Source: JAAYJR01 sp964540755
GTDB lineage: Bacteria > Bacteroidota > Bacteroidia > Bacteroidales > Prolixibacteraceae
Length of the DNA: 64,000 bases
Assembly: GCA_964540755.1 (NCBI GenBank)
Contig: CAZIOB010000018.1
Coordinates: 25,800-89,799, forward strand
Direction of reading: 5' to 3'
Shown: positions 27,358 to 35,579 of the stretch, piece after piece
Position numbering within the stretch: the first letter of the stretch is position 1
Layout of the letters: each line of letters begins with the position of its first letter
Translations under genes and position numbers: made by a program
Notes under the pieces: model-generated
What the model was told of the DNA's origin: nothing
The model's input: the letters and a program-made list of their open reading frames with translations, nothing else
Database searches by the model: none

Positions 27358-29406
27358 TCAGAATTGAATCAATTCTTTTGCGGCATTATATACCTTTTCT
27401 GCATCGGGTAAGATTGCCCTTTCCAGTATCTTATTGAATCCCACAGGTGTAAAAGCAGAGCCAACCCTTTTCACAGGAGCATCCAGGTATTGAAAGATAT
27501 TTTCAGTTATTAAGGCGCTTATCTCTCCGCCAAATCCTCCATAGACTTTGTCCTCATGAGCAATCAATACCTTATTTGTTTTTTTGACTGAATTATAAAT
27601 AAGGTCCGTATCAAGGGGAATTAGTGAACGCAGGTCAATAACTTCTACACTGTAACCTTCTTTTTCAAGTTTTTGGGCTGCTTCAAGACTTAAGTGTGTA
27701 GCATTTCCGTAAGTGATAATAGTCATGTCAGTCCCTTCCCTTCTTATCCTTGCTTTTCCAAAAGGAACTTCAAAATCATCAGGAATGGTTGTAGCTGCCT
27801 TCGGACTCTGATATAAGGCTTTGGGTTCCATGAACATAGTTACTCCCCATGACCGGATGGAAGTTCGTAACAATCCTGCCGCATCATCAGCAAATGATGG
27901 GTAAACGATTCTTACTCCCGGTATTGATACAAGAGCTCCTTCGATTGTCTGTGAATGATATAATCCTCCGCCTATATATCCTCCGGATGCAAGGCGAATA
28001 GTAATGTTTGGGGTGAATTTACCATTTGATCGCCAGTAATCATGACTCGCTTCCACGTATTGTTCCATGGCAGGCCAGAAATAATCAGCAAACTCAGCGC
28101 CTTCTATCACAATCCTTATCTTCTCATTATATCTCGACATTCCATTTGCAGTGCCTACGATAAAGTCTTCTGCAATAGGTGCATTAAATACCCTCTTATA
28201 TCCAAATTCTTTCTGCATATTTTTTGATACATTGAAAATGCCGCCTTTATCTTTATTTGCTATATCCTGTCCCCAGATAAATGTATCGGGGTTCTTTCTG
28301 AATTCAGCTGTCAATGTTTCATTCAGTGCAGTAATCATTTTTTTCTTTTCACCCTCTTCATTATGCAGTCCATCCGGGTATTTTTCGGAGACATAAGCTT
28401 TCGGAAAAACATGGTCATAAATAGATTCAGGCTCAGGATCCGGGGCTTCCAATGCCTCTTTGTGAGCAGCTTTTAATTCTTTTTTCATTTCTTCTTCTAT
28501 AGCCTGAAGTTCCTCCTCTGTAAATCGTTCATAACGCAGAAGCATTCTTCTGAATTTAGCCAGAGGATCGTACTTTTCAACATAATTTCTTTCGGCCTGG
28601 CTTCTGTACAGGAGATGATCATCTGAATTTGAATGTGATTTGATCCTTACACAATTTGCCTGTACTATCACAGGTTTGCTTTCTTTAAGGGCATATCTTC
28701 TTGCTTCTTCCATTGCATTCATAGAATCAAATACATCTTTTCCATTGCAATGTATGATACGTATGTTTTTAAACCCTGAAAAATTATTAGCAACCTTTCG
28801 CTGGGCAGTTTGATCTTTTTTAGGCACGGAAATACCATATCCGTTATCCTGGATAACAAAAATCACAGGCAGTTGTTCTTTATCTGCCCCCGTGAAAGCT
28901 TCATATACAAATCCTTCACTTACTGATGATTCCCCCTGGCTGCTTATGGCTACTGCTTTTTCATCATAGTATTTTATTGCACGGGCTACTCCCACGGCGT
29001 GAAGTGTATGATTACCCGTAAGTGAGGATACGTTGTGTATATTCCATTCCGGCTTTGCAAAATGATTAGACATATGTCTTCCTCCGCTTGAAGGATCATT
29101 GGCTTTGGAAATACCATTAAGCAGGATTTCCCCCGGAGTAATACCACATGATATTGCTGTCAGCATGTCCCTGTAATAAAGAAATATGTGGTCTTTTTTC
29201 TTCTCAAAAATTTGTCCCGTAGCCAACTGAATTCCGTCATGTCCGGCATAAGGTGCATGATAAGACCATCCGATGGCCTGTTTCAGGTAATTTGGCGCCT
29301 TTTCATCAATGGCGCGTCCAATGGTCATAAGTCTGAACCACTTTTCCAATACCTTTTTATCTGTCTTTTTTATTGTATATTTTTTAGGGACTGTTAAATC
29401 TTCCAT
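27358..29406 (-). CDS. 2-oxoacid dehydrogenase E1, fused alpha and beta subunits
   Basis: This is the thiamine-diphosphate-dependent decarboxylase of a pyruvate or branched-chain 2-oxoacid dehydrogenase complex, with alpha (about 1-330) and beta (about 350-682) subunits in one 682-residue chain. The alpha half has HAVGVARAIKYY, GESSVSEGFVYEAF and QDNGYGIS (cofactor-binding region). The beta half has NAPIAEDFIVGTANG, EGAEFADYFWPA, then HEDKVYGGFGGEI near the C-terminus. A fused E1 of this type is common in Bacteroidota. The E2 gene lies directly upstream on the same strand with a 25-base gap, so both are probably one operon. Substrate preference cannot be read from sequence. Confidence 0.92.
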   Translation of the reverse strand: MEDLTVPKKYTIKKTDKKVLEKWFRLMTIGRAIDEKAPNYLKQAIGWSYHAPYAGHDGIQLATGQIFEKKKDHIFLYYRDMLTAISCGITPGEILLNGISKANDPSSGGRHMSNHFAKPEWNIHNVSSLTGNHTLHAVGVARAIKYYDEKAVAISSQGESSVSEGFVYEAFTGADKEQLPVIFVIQDNGYGISVPKKDQTAQRKVANNFSGFKNIRIIHCNGKDVFDSMNAMEEARRYALKESKPVIVQANCVRIKSHSNSDDHLLYRSQAERNYVEKYDPLAKFRRMLLRYERFTEEELQAIEEEMKKELKAAHKEALEAPDPEPESIYDHVFPKAYVSEKYPDGLHNEEGEKKKMITALNETLTAEFRKNPDTFIWGQDIANKDKGGIFNVSKNMQKEFGYKRVFNAPIAEDFIVGTANGMSRYNEKIRIVIEGAEFADYFWPAMEQYVEASHDYWRSNGKFTPNITIRLASGGYIGGGLYHSQTIEGALVSIPGVRIVYPSFADDAAGLLRTSIRSWGVTMFMEPKALYQSPKAATTIPDDFEVPFGKARIRREGTDMTIITYGNATHLSLEAAQKLEKEGYSVEVIDLRSLIPLDTDLIYNSVKKTNKVLIAHEDKVYGGFGGEISALITENIFQYLDAPVKRVGSAFTPVGFNKILERAILPDAEKVYNAAKELIQF

Positions 29407-29431
29407 GTGATTAAAATTTTATTTTTTTACA

Positions 29432-30727
29432 TCAAACCGAACGGCCCGAATCAAATTTTTCGAGATTATCAGCAATTTCCTTAAGGAAAGCTCCTCCCAG
29501 AGCACCATCTATTACCCGGTGATCATATGACAAAGATAAATACATTTTATTCCTTATGGCAATCGCATCTCCTGCAGGTGTCTCAATAACAGCTGGTTTT
29601 TTTTCAATACTTCCTGTAGCCAGGATAGCTGTCTGCGGCTGATTTATTATGGGAGTTCCGAAAAGATTCCTGAAGGTGCCAAAGTTAGTTATTGTGAAGG
29701 TTCCTCCTTCTATTTCATCAGGACTAAGTTTATTGTTCCGGGCAGCTTCAGCAAGCCGGTTTAACTCAACGGCAAGGCCGGCCAGATTCTTTTGCTCTGC
29801 ATTTTTAACTACTGGAACTATAAGATTTCCGTCTGTTTTTGCGACAGCAATTCCTATATTAATATTTTTTCTCAGTATTATCTTATCCCCGTCAACCGAA
29901 GAATTTACCATTGGGAATTTTTTTAGTGCAGCTGCAGCAGCCTCGATAAAAAATGGCATGTAAGTAATTTTCTCTCCATACATGGACTGGAACTTATCTT
30001 TGTTATTTTCCCTCCATATAACAATATCTGTTACGTCAGCTTCCACTACTGAAGTTACATGAGGTGAAACCTGTTTCGACATTACCATATGTTGGGCAAT
30101 AAGCTTCCTGATCCTGTCCATTTCCATCACCTTATCTCCTTTGCCGGCAATTACAGGAGGTGAAACTTTCTTGTCAGGCGCCGGGGAAACCCTGGCTTCA
30201 GACGGCTGTTTCTTTTTGTTAATATACTCAAGTATATCTTTTTTTTGGACCCTGCCTCCGGATCCCGAACCTTTAATAGTCTCAAGCTCTTCATAAGAAA
30301 TATCCTCTTTCCCTGCAATTGTTTTAACCAGCGGGGAATAAAAACGTGTGGATTTTTCCTTTCCAGGTTTGGAAGTGAGGTTTTTATCATTTTGACCGCT
30401 TTCAGCTTCACTTTCAGCAGTGGACTCTTTTTGTTTCTCACCTGGTTCTTTCTTCTCTTCAACTATTGCCTTGTCTTCCCCGGAAGACCCTGTATTTAAA
30501 ATAGCAACAACCTCGCCCACAGGTACAACACTGTCAGTTTCAAAAAGAATTTCATCCACAAAACCGTCAACCGGTGAAGGTATTTCAGAATCCACTTTGT
30601 CAGTTGCGACTTCGAACAGAATATCATCCTCCTCTATCTTGTCGCCTTTTTTTACGAACCATTTGGTTATGGTTCCTTCCTGAATGCTTTCACCCAGTTT
30701 GGGCATAACAATTTCAAATTTTGACAT
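29432..30727 (-). CDS. 2-oxoacid dehydrogenase E2 (dihydrolipoamide acyltransferase)
   Basis: The E2 core transfers the acyl group from lipoyl-lysine to CoA. The 431-residue chain has a single lipoyl domain (1-78, ATDKVDSEIP with lipoylated K44), a Lys/Glu-rich flexible linker (about 85-130), a peripheral subunit-binding domain (about 133-172, with FYSPLVKTIAGKE and GSGSGGRVQKKDI), a second linker, and the acyltransferase domain (about 200-425). The catalytic SYDHRVIDG has H403. It begins the operon with E1. The gene for E3 (lipoamide dehydrogenase) is not in the window. Single-lipoyl E2 fits a branched-chain or pyruvate complex. Confidence 0.93.
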   Translation of the reverse strand: MSKFEIVMPKLGESIQEGTITKWFVKKGDKIEEDDILFEVATDKVDSEIPSPVDGFVDEILFETDSVVPVGEVVAILNTGSSGEDKAIVEEKKEPGEKQKESTAESEAESGQNDKNLTSKPGKEKSTRFYSPLVKTIAGKEDISYEELETIKGSGSGGRVQKKDILEYINKKKQPSEARVSPAPDKKVSPPVIAGKGDKVMEMDRIRKLIAQHMVMSKQVSPHVTSVVEADVTDIVIWRENNKDKFQSMYGEKITYMPFFIEAAAAALKKFPMVNSSVDGDKIILRKNINIGIAVAKTDGNLIVPVVKNAEQKNLAGLAVELNRLAEAARNNKLSPDEIEGGTFTITNFGTFRNLFGTPIINQPQTAILATGSIEKKPAVIETPAGDAIAIRNKMYLSLSYDHRVIDGALGGAFLKEIADNLEKFDSGRSV

Positions 30728-30932
30728 ATTTTTACCTGTTAAATCAATTATTGTATGTTATAATAATAAACACACTAAAAATTGGAAAGTTCATACATTA
30801 AATATTTTATCCTCTGAAGTAAACCTGGTAAAATTTCCGGTTTTCTCTGATTTGTTGTAAAATTTACTAAAAGTAAGTGAGTTAGAAAAGAAAATTAGTG
30901 AAAACAATAAAAAATATTCGAAAAGTCAATTT

Positions 30933-31844
30933 TTACAAATGTAAACTACCTGTTAAATCTGTAACTGAACTTAAATTATGCCTGTCGAGATAATCATTTA
31001 TTCCTTCAATTATTTGAACAGGAATAAAAGGATTCTTAAAAATAGCAGTTCCTACCTGGACAGCTGATGCTCCGGCTACAATAAACTCTATAGCATCTTT
31101 TGCATTCATTATTCCTCCTATCCCTATAACCGGAATTTTTACAACCTGAGCCACCTGCCAGACCATCCTTAATGCCAGGGGTTTAATAGCAGGTCCGGAG
31201 AGGCCTCCTGTAACAGTTGACAGTAAAGGTTTTTGCGTTTCTGCATCTATTGCCATTCCCAGGAAAGTATTTACCAGTGACAGGCTGTCTGCGCCCTCTT
31301 CCTCCACTACCCTCGCTATTGCCGTAATATCGGTGACATTAGGGGATAATTTTACTATTAAAGTTTTGTTATACGCCTTTCTTATTTCCCTTGTCACCAT
31401 ACCCGCACTTTTTTCATTTATGCCAAATGCCATGCCGCCCTCTTTAACATTAGGACATGAAATGTTCAGTTCTATTGCCGGGATTTTTTCAAGTTCATTA
31501 ATTTTTTCGGCTACTTCAATATATTCCCCTATTGTTGAACCATTCACATTAACAATAAGGGAAGTGCCATATTCTTTTATTACCGGGTATATATTTTTAA
31601 TAAAATAGTCAGCGCCTTTATTCTGAAGCCCTACTGAATTTAACATACCCGACGGTGTTTCAGCCATTCTTGGATATGGATTTCCATCACGGTTTTTCAG
31701 AGTAGTACCCTTCAGGACTAAACCGCCCAATATGGAAACATCGTAAAAGGCATTGATCTCTTCTCCATAGCCACAAGTACCCGATGCCAGCATGACCGGG
31801 TTTTTCAGATCAAGATTATGAATCTTAACTTTTAAATCTGCCAT
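30933..31844 (-). CDS. pyrD: Dihydroorotate dehydrogenase, catalytic subunit (class 1B)
   Basis: This enzyme oxidises dihydroorotate to orotate in pyrimidine synthesis; class 1B uses NAD+ through the partner PyrK. The 303-residue TIM barrel has VMLASGTCGYGEE, KGTTLKNRDGNPYPR, VGLQNKGAD and ELNISCPNVKEGG, with catalytic base C130, which is the class 1 residue. FMN phosphate is bound near IPVIGIGGIMNAKDA and GASAVQVGTA. It overlaps pyrK by 13 bases, implying coupled translation. The stop codon lies in a TTTACAAATGTAAA palindrome. Confidence 0.96.
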   Translation of the reverse strand: MADLKVKIHNLDLKNPVMLASGTCGYGEEINAFYDVSILGGLVLKGTTLKNRDGNPYPRMAETPSGMLNSVGLQNKGADYFIKNIYPVIKEYGTSLIVNVNGSTIGEYIEVAEKINELEKIPAIELNISCPNVKEGGMAFGINEKSAGMVTREIRKAYNKTLIVKLSPNVTDITAIARVVEEEGADSLSLVNTFLGMAIDAETQKPLLSTVTGGLSGPAIKPLALRMVWQVAQVVKIPVIGIGGIMNAKDAIEFIVAGASAVQVGTAIFKNPFIPVQIIEGINDYLDRHNLSSVTDLTGSLHL

Positions 31845-32614
31845 TTCAAATCGTTAATATTAAATACTGGTCCGTCAGTACAAACGCACAAATTACCTTT
31901 TACCGTTGGTTCTATACAACACAAACAGACTCCGAATCCGCAGGCCATATTATTTTCAAGTGAGACCTCACAGAAAATGTTCATCCTTTTTGCCTCCCTG
32001 GCAACTGCCTTCATCATAGGTTCAGGCCCACAGGCATATATTTTATCAAAAGAGCATAATTCATTAGTAAAAAGAGGATGCATCGTCACAATACCCTTAA
32101 ATCCTAAAGAGCCATCTTCAGTTGTATAATGTATCCGCCCATATGATTTATATTCTGTAACATCGAAATGATCATCTGAATATCTCGCGCCAATAATAAT
32201 ATCGACATTATCAGGATGTAACCCGCATTTTTTTGCAAGGAAAAGCATGGGTGCAATACCACTTCCTCCACCTATAAGCAGAATTCGGTCATTTTTATCA
32301 GGATATGTAAAACCTTTGCCAAGCGGATAAATAAGACTTAAAGTATCGCCTGCTTTTGTTTCTGTTAATTTTTTGGATCCCCTTCCCAAAATTTTAACAA
32401 TAACCGATAAAGTATTTTCGGTTTCATTAATATCAAAAATGGAAAAGGGCCGCCTTAAAAAAATTTCATTGCATTTGTCAATATCGATATTGACAAATTG
32501 TCCGGGATATAAAGGTGGTAAAGGATTTGGAGCTAATAGCCTGAGCAGAAAATTATTACTATTTAGCTTTTTGTTTTCCAATACAATAAAATCATCAACT
32601 GATTTTTTATTCAT
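31832..32614 (-). CDS. pyrK: Dihydroorotate dehydrogenase electron-transfer subunit
   Basis: PyrK carries FAD and a [2Fe-2S] cluster, passing electrons from PyrD to NAD+. The 260-residue protein from the ATG at 32614 has an FAD-binding RPFSIFD motif in the N-terminal barrel, a NAD-binding LLIGGGSGIAPM loop and a C-terminal cysteine set C225, C230, C233 and C245 (CGFGVCLCC...CVC) for the cluster. A TTG at 32635 would add seven residues but sits inside the TATATTTG promoter box. It is followed by pyrD with a 13-base overlap. Confidence 0.95.
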   Translation of the reverse strand: MNKKSVDDFIVLENKKLNSNNFLLRLLAPNPLPPLYPGQFVNIDIDKCNEIFLRRPFSIFDINETENTLSVIVKILGRGSKKLTETKAGDTLSLIYPLGKGFTYPDKNDRILLIGGGSGIAPMLFLAKKCGLHPDNVDIIIGARYSDDHFDVTEYKSYGRIHYTTEDGSLGFKGIVTMHPLFTNELCSFDKIYACGPEPMMKAVAREAKRMNIFCEVSLENNMACGFGVCLCCIEPTVKGNLCVCTDGPVFNINDLKWQI

Positions 32615-32632
32615 TTTTAGTTCATTTGCCGA

Positions 32633-32640
32633 CAAATATA
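32633..32640 (-). promoter_or_regulatory. Candidate -7 box for pyrK-pyrD
   Basis: Read on the minus strand this is TATATTTG, matching TAnnTTTG, 18 bases before the pyrK ATG and downstream of the hairpin at 32682-32712. Confidence 0.6.
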
Positions 32641-32681
32641 AAGATTATTTCAGTTTTAAATGAAACTTGTTATCTTAAAAA

Positions 32682-32712
32682 AAGACCGCCTGCATTACGA
32701 AGCTGCGGTCTT
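32682..32712 (-). terminator. Intrinsic terminator upstream of pyrK
   Basis: AAGACCGC and GCGGTCTT form a perfect 8-bp stem. On the minus strand the stem is followed by a run of T residues. It should end transcription arriving from the XRE gene before the pyrK promoter. It could also act as an attenuator if transcription starts further upstream. Confidence 0.75.
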
Positions 32713-32948
32713 ATTTTCACAGATAAAATTACGGGGTTGTAAATCTACAGAACTATTAATATTACCTTACCATCTAGTCATGTTAATATTATTTACAAAT
32801 GTAAAACAATTTATTAAACTCTTGTATAATAAATTATATGTTATGTAACATATTTTTTTAATTATACATACTATTGTTAACAAAAGTAAAAAATACAATT
32901 GCCCGTGAATAAAAATAAAAGGGATAATTTCAGGGACAGATTCACAGA

Positions 32949-33317
32949 TCAATCATTTTGCTTATATATGGAAAAAGTTCCATCCGAAAATAAAATTATC
33001 AACTTATCAATCTGTTTACTTTTTTCTTCAACATCATGGAAACCACTATTAGTAATTTCCGGTTCGTTATTAAGTTCTTCTGGAGATCCGGGTTCAATAA
33101 TATTTTCGTTTTCAAGCATTTCTCCCATGCCTGTCATGAACCATCTTGCATTGATATCCGGGAATGAAAGTAAAAATTTCTCAATAAACGCTGCTCCCGG
33201 TTTGTTTCGTCCGTTTAATATGTGAGAAATATTAGAGCGCTGCACTTTACAAATCGTCGCTAAGTCACCTGCCGATATACCTTTATAATCCATCACCTTT
33301 TTTATGCGCTCTCTCAT
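32949..33317 (-). CDS. XRE-type helix-turn-helix regulator
   Basis: This 122-residue protein has an N-terminal HTH domain (about 2-58): KVMDYKGISAGDLATICKV, then QRSNISHILNGRNKPGAAFIEKFL. The second half (about 75-122) is acidic and may mediate dimerisation or membrane sensing; the family is common and mostly uncharacterised in Bacteroidota. Target genes are unknown. A TACAAATGTA site lies 24 bases upstream of its ATG and similar sites occur nearby (see findings), consistent with autoregulation, though the same motif also fits a -7 box. Confidence 0.85.
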   Translation of the reverse strand: MRERIKKVMDYKGISAGDLATICKVQRSNISHILNGRNKPGAAFIEKFLLSFPDINARWFMTGMGEMLENENIIEPGSPEELNNEPEITNSGFHDVEEKSKQIDKLIILFSDGTFSIYKQND

Positions 33318-33340
33318 TTTGGTTACATATTAATATTATA

Positions 33341-33348
33341 CAAATGTA
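33341..33348 (-). promoter_or_regulatory. Candidate -7 box or operator for the XRE gene
   Basis: Read on the minus strand this is TACATTTG, matching TAnnTTTG. It is also the core of the imperfect palindrome TACAAATGTA, which recurs near 26265, 26285, 32797 and 30938. Confidence 0.45.
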
Positions 33349-33476
33349 ATAATTTTAAATGGCTTTTTACTATTTTTTTCTTAAAATTAAATCTGTTATA
33401 AATTTAAAGCTTTATCTATAAATTAATATAAATTTTGGACTATGTGTAACCACTTTGTTCCGGCATATTCTTTTTC

Positions 33477-33537
33477 AATAAAACACATATGTATTATTTT
33501 TTTATTATGAAATTTAAAATCAACATGCTCGTTTCAT
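33477..33537 (-). repeat. Decayed repeat element, orphan copy J
   Basis: The left arm ATGAAACGAGCATG is perfectly preserved at 33524-33537 on the minus strand. The right arm is degenerate (about 10 of 14 matching, 33477-33492), and the 3' arm and a following gene are not recognisable. Confidence 0.55.
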
Positions 33538-34130
33538 TTGCTGGCAGCATTTTAAAATTTAAATTTCAAAAAAAAGAATATTTGTGATATTCACCCGTGA
33601 GGATGATTAAAACTTATATTACTTCCTTGTGTGAAGCACTTAAAAATTTTTAATTCCGCTTATAAGAATTAATAAATCATTAAATAACTGTCTTTCAATT
33701 ATTTATAGTATTATGAAATATATATAATTTACTTTAAATTATTAGACGTATAATACTGGCATTTAATATTTTATGTCAAAATATTATATACTATCATGAT
33801 GATACGGCCAATAACATTGATAAAATTTAAAAATAACTTAAGATTTACATGTATAATAGAATGATTATGTGTACTTTATAAATATTTAATCACAGATAAG
33901 CTATAGATTATATTTTATAATTATTGTTTCTGAACCTTTTAGTTTAATTATGTTATGGAATTTTTTTAATAGTTAATCTGTTTAAGCAGTGACGAATTTT
34001 AAATGTGTATTTTTGTATAAGGTTGTGAAAATAATTATTTTAACTATTATACAGTTGTAAACGTGAAGCTCTATTGTGAATAATATTCTAAAATAATTTT
34101 TTAAACTCCCCCCCTCTGTTTTTATTTTTA

Positions 34131-34203
34131 TAATTAAAATAAATTATTTTCAAAGGTACCATATGTAACTCGCATATTTTTTAATCATACACTTTTGTGA
34201 TTA
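34131..34203 (-). repeat. Decayed repeat element, orphan copy I
   Basis: On the minus strand this contains the hairpin CAC-AAAA-GTG, right arm ATGCGAGTTACAT, a TACCTTTG box and the 3' arm, but the expected start codon is ATA. An open frame of about 44 codons follows without a recognisable product. The left arm is not clearly present. Confidence 0.65.
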
Positions 34204-34370
34204 TACGATTATACTGATTTAATTATTCCTAATCTTTAATAGATTTAATAAATTTTAAGTTATCATACATGCCATATTTATTTACATTTGCCTTATTGTG
34301 ATGAAATATTGAATTCTCAGGAACATAAAAAATTCGTATTGTGTTGATTAAATTTATATAACTTGAGAAT

Positions 34371-35579
34371 ATGAGATCATTTGAATTATTTTATCTGTTG
34401 CTTTTTGCAGGTTTGTATCTTATCATGGGATTGGGAGCGCTACGGTCTTTGAAAATGATTATAAATGCTTGCTGGTATCCGGCAATCAGATTATTTACAA
34501 TACTTATTTACATTGCTGTTATTGCCGGATTTATCTTGTTATATATATTTCCATGGCATATAGATCGCGCCTCTGATTATTCTGTCTATTCTTATTTCAA
34601 TGCTTTAATTTTTATAGTTTTTTTCATTAGCCTTCCACTTGCTGTCTCGACTTTTTTACATTATATTTTTGAGAATAAACGAGATAAAGTAATTCCTTAT
34701 ATTGGATTGATTATTTCAATAGGAACAGGTTTGATAATGATCTATGGGACAATATCCGGATCAAAAAATTTAAAGTTGAAGGAGATTGAATTACAATTTC
34801 AGTATCTCCCTGCTGCTTTTGATAACTATAAGATTATACAGATATCTGATATTCATTTTGGTAATTCGTTGAATTCACCGAATTTGATAAGGAAAACAAA
34901 AAATATGATCCTGGATTATGATTGTGATCTCTTGCTTTTCACAGGTGATATTGTTAATAATTTTGCCTGGGAACTTAAAGGGACTTTTAACAGTTTCGGC
35001 GAATTAACAACAGGAAGGGTATGCTATTCTATTTTGGGGAATCACGACTATGGTGACTATTCTGAGTGGGAAAGTGATGAAATGAAGCAGGAAAATTTTA
35101 ACAGAATACTGTCCTTTCAGGAAAAAGCAGGTTTCATTGTGTTAAGAAATGAGAATGTGGTTATCAGAAATAATGGTGATTCGATATTTCTGGCAGGTTC
35201 GGAAAACTGGGGCCATCCTCCTTTTCCGCAATATGCAGATATTGATGCGGCATTAAAGGGCATACCCGGTAATGCTTTTACAATATTGATGACACATGAC
35301 CCTTCTCACTGGGACAGCAAAATCAAAGGAAAAATAGATATTGAGCTTACTCTCTCCGGCCACACTCACGGATTGCAATGGGGTATTCAACCTGCCGGCA
35401 TTCCTTTAAGTTTAGCTTACCTTACATCAAAATATTGGGGCGGTCTTTATTCGCACGGAGAGCAGAAGTTATATGTAAATGCCGGACTTGGTACCATTGG
35501 TGTCCCCTGGCGCATTGACATGTCCCCTGAAATTACTCTTCTGACGCTAAAGAGAAGTGAAATCAATCGAAAAAAGTAA
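34371..35579 (+). CDS. Membrane-bound calcineurin-like metallophosphoesterase
   Basis: This 402-residue protein has four N-terminal transmembrane helices (about 5-25, 38-60, 75-98 and 108-128) and a C-terminal metallophosphoesterase domain similar to YkuE/YaeI. The dimetal motifs are complete: DIH at 160-162, GD at 192-193, GNHD at 223-226, THDPSHW near 308-314 and GHTHG at 330-334. The domain ends VNAGLGTIGVPWRI, typical of YkuE-like enzymes; some relatives act on lipid or nucleotide phosphoesters. The ATG is clear. Its last 33 bases overlap the 3' end of the convergent beta-propeller protein gene. Confidence 0.9.
   Translation: MRSFELFYLLLFAGLYLIMGLGALRSLKMIINACWYPAIRLFTILIYIAVIAGFILLYIFPWHIDRASDYSVYSYFNALIFIVFFISLPLAVSTFLHYIFENKRDKVIPYIGLIISIGTGLIMIYGTISGSKNLKLKEIELQFQYLPAAFDNYKIIQISDIHFGNSLNSPNLIRKTKNMILDYDCDLLLFTGDIVNNFAWELKGTFNSFGELTTGRVCYSILGNHDYGDYSEWESDEMKQENFNRILSFQEKAGFIVLRNENVVIRNNGDSIFLAGSENWGHPPFPQYADIDAALKGIPGNAFTILMTHDPSHWDSKIKGKIDIELTLSGHTHGLQWGIQPAGIPLSLAYLTSKYWGGLYSHGEQKLYVNAGLGTIGVPWRIDMSPEITLLTLKRSEINRKK

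Larger units (their letters stand above)
33349..34370. other. Gene desert of about 1 kb, very A/T-rich
   Basis: No supported gene lies between the XRE regulator and the metallophosphoesterase. The interval contains two decayed copies of the start-codon-proximal repeat (33477-33537 and 34131-34203) but no intact reading frame after either. The rest is A/T-rich and shows no RNA gene or transposase remnant. Confidence 0.6.

Noticed and set aside
32660..32848. 62-aa frame upstream of pyrK
   Set aside because: It runs through the terminator hairpin and A/T-rich sequence, with no family resemblance.
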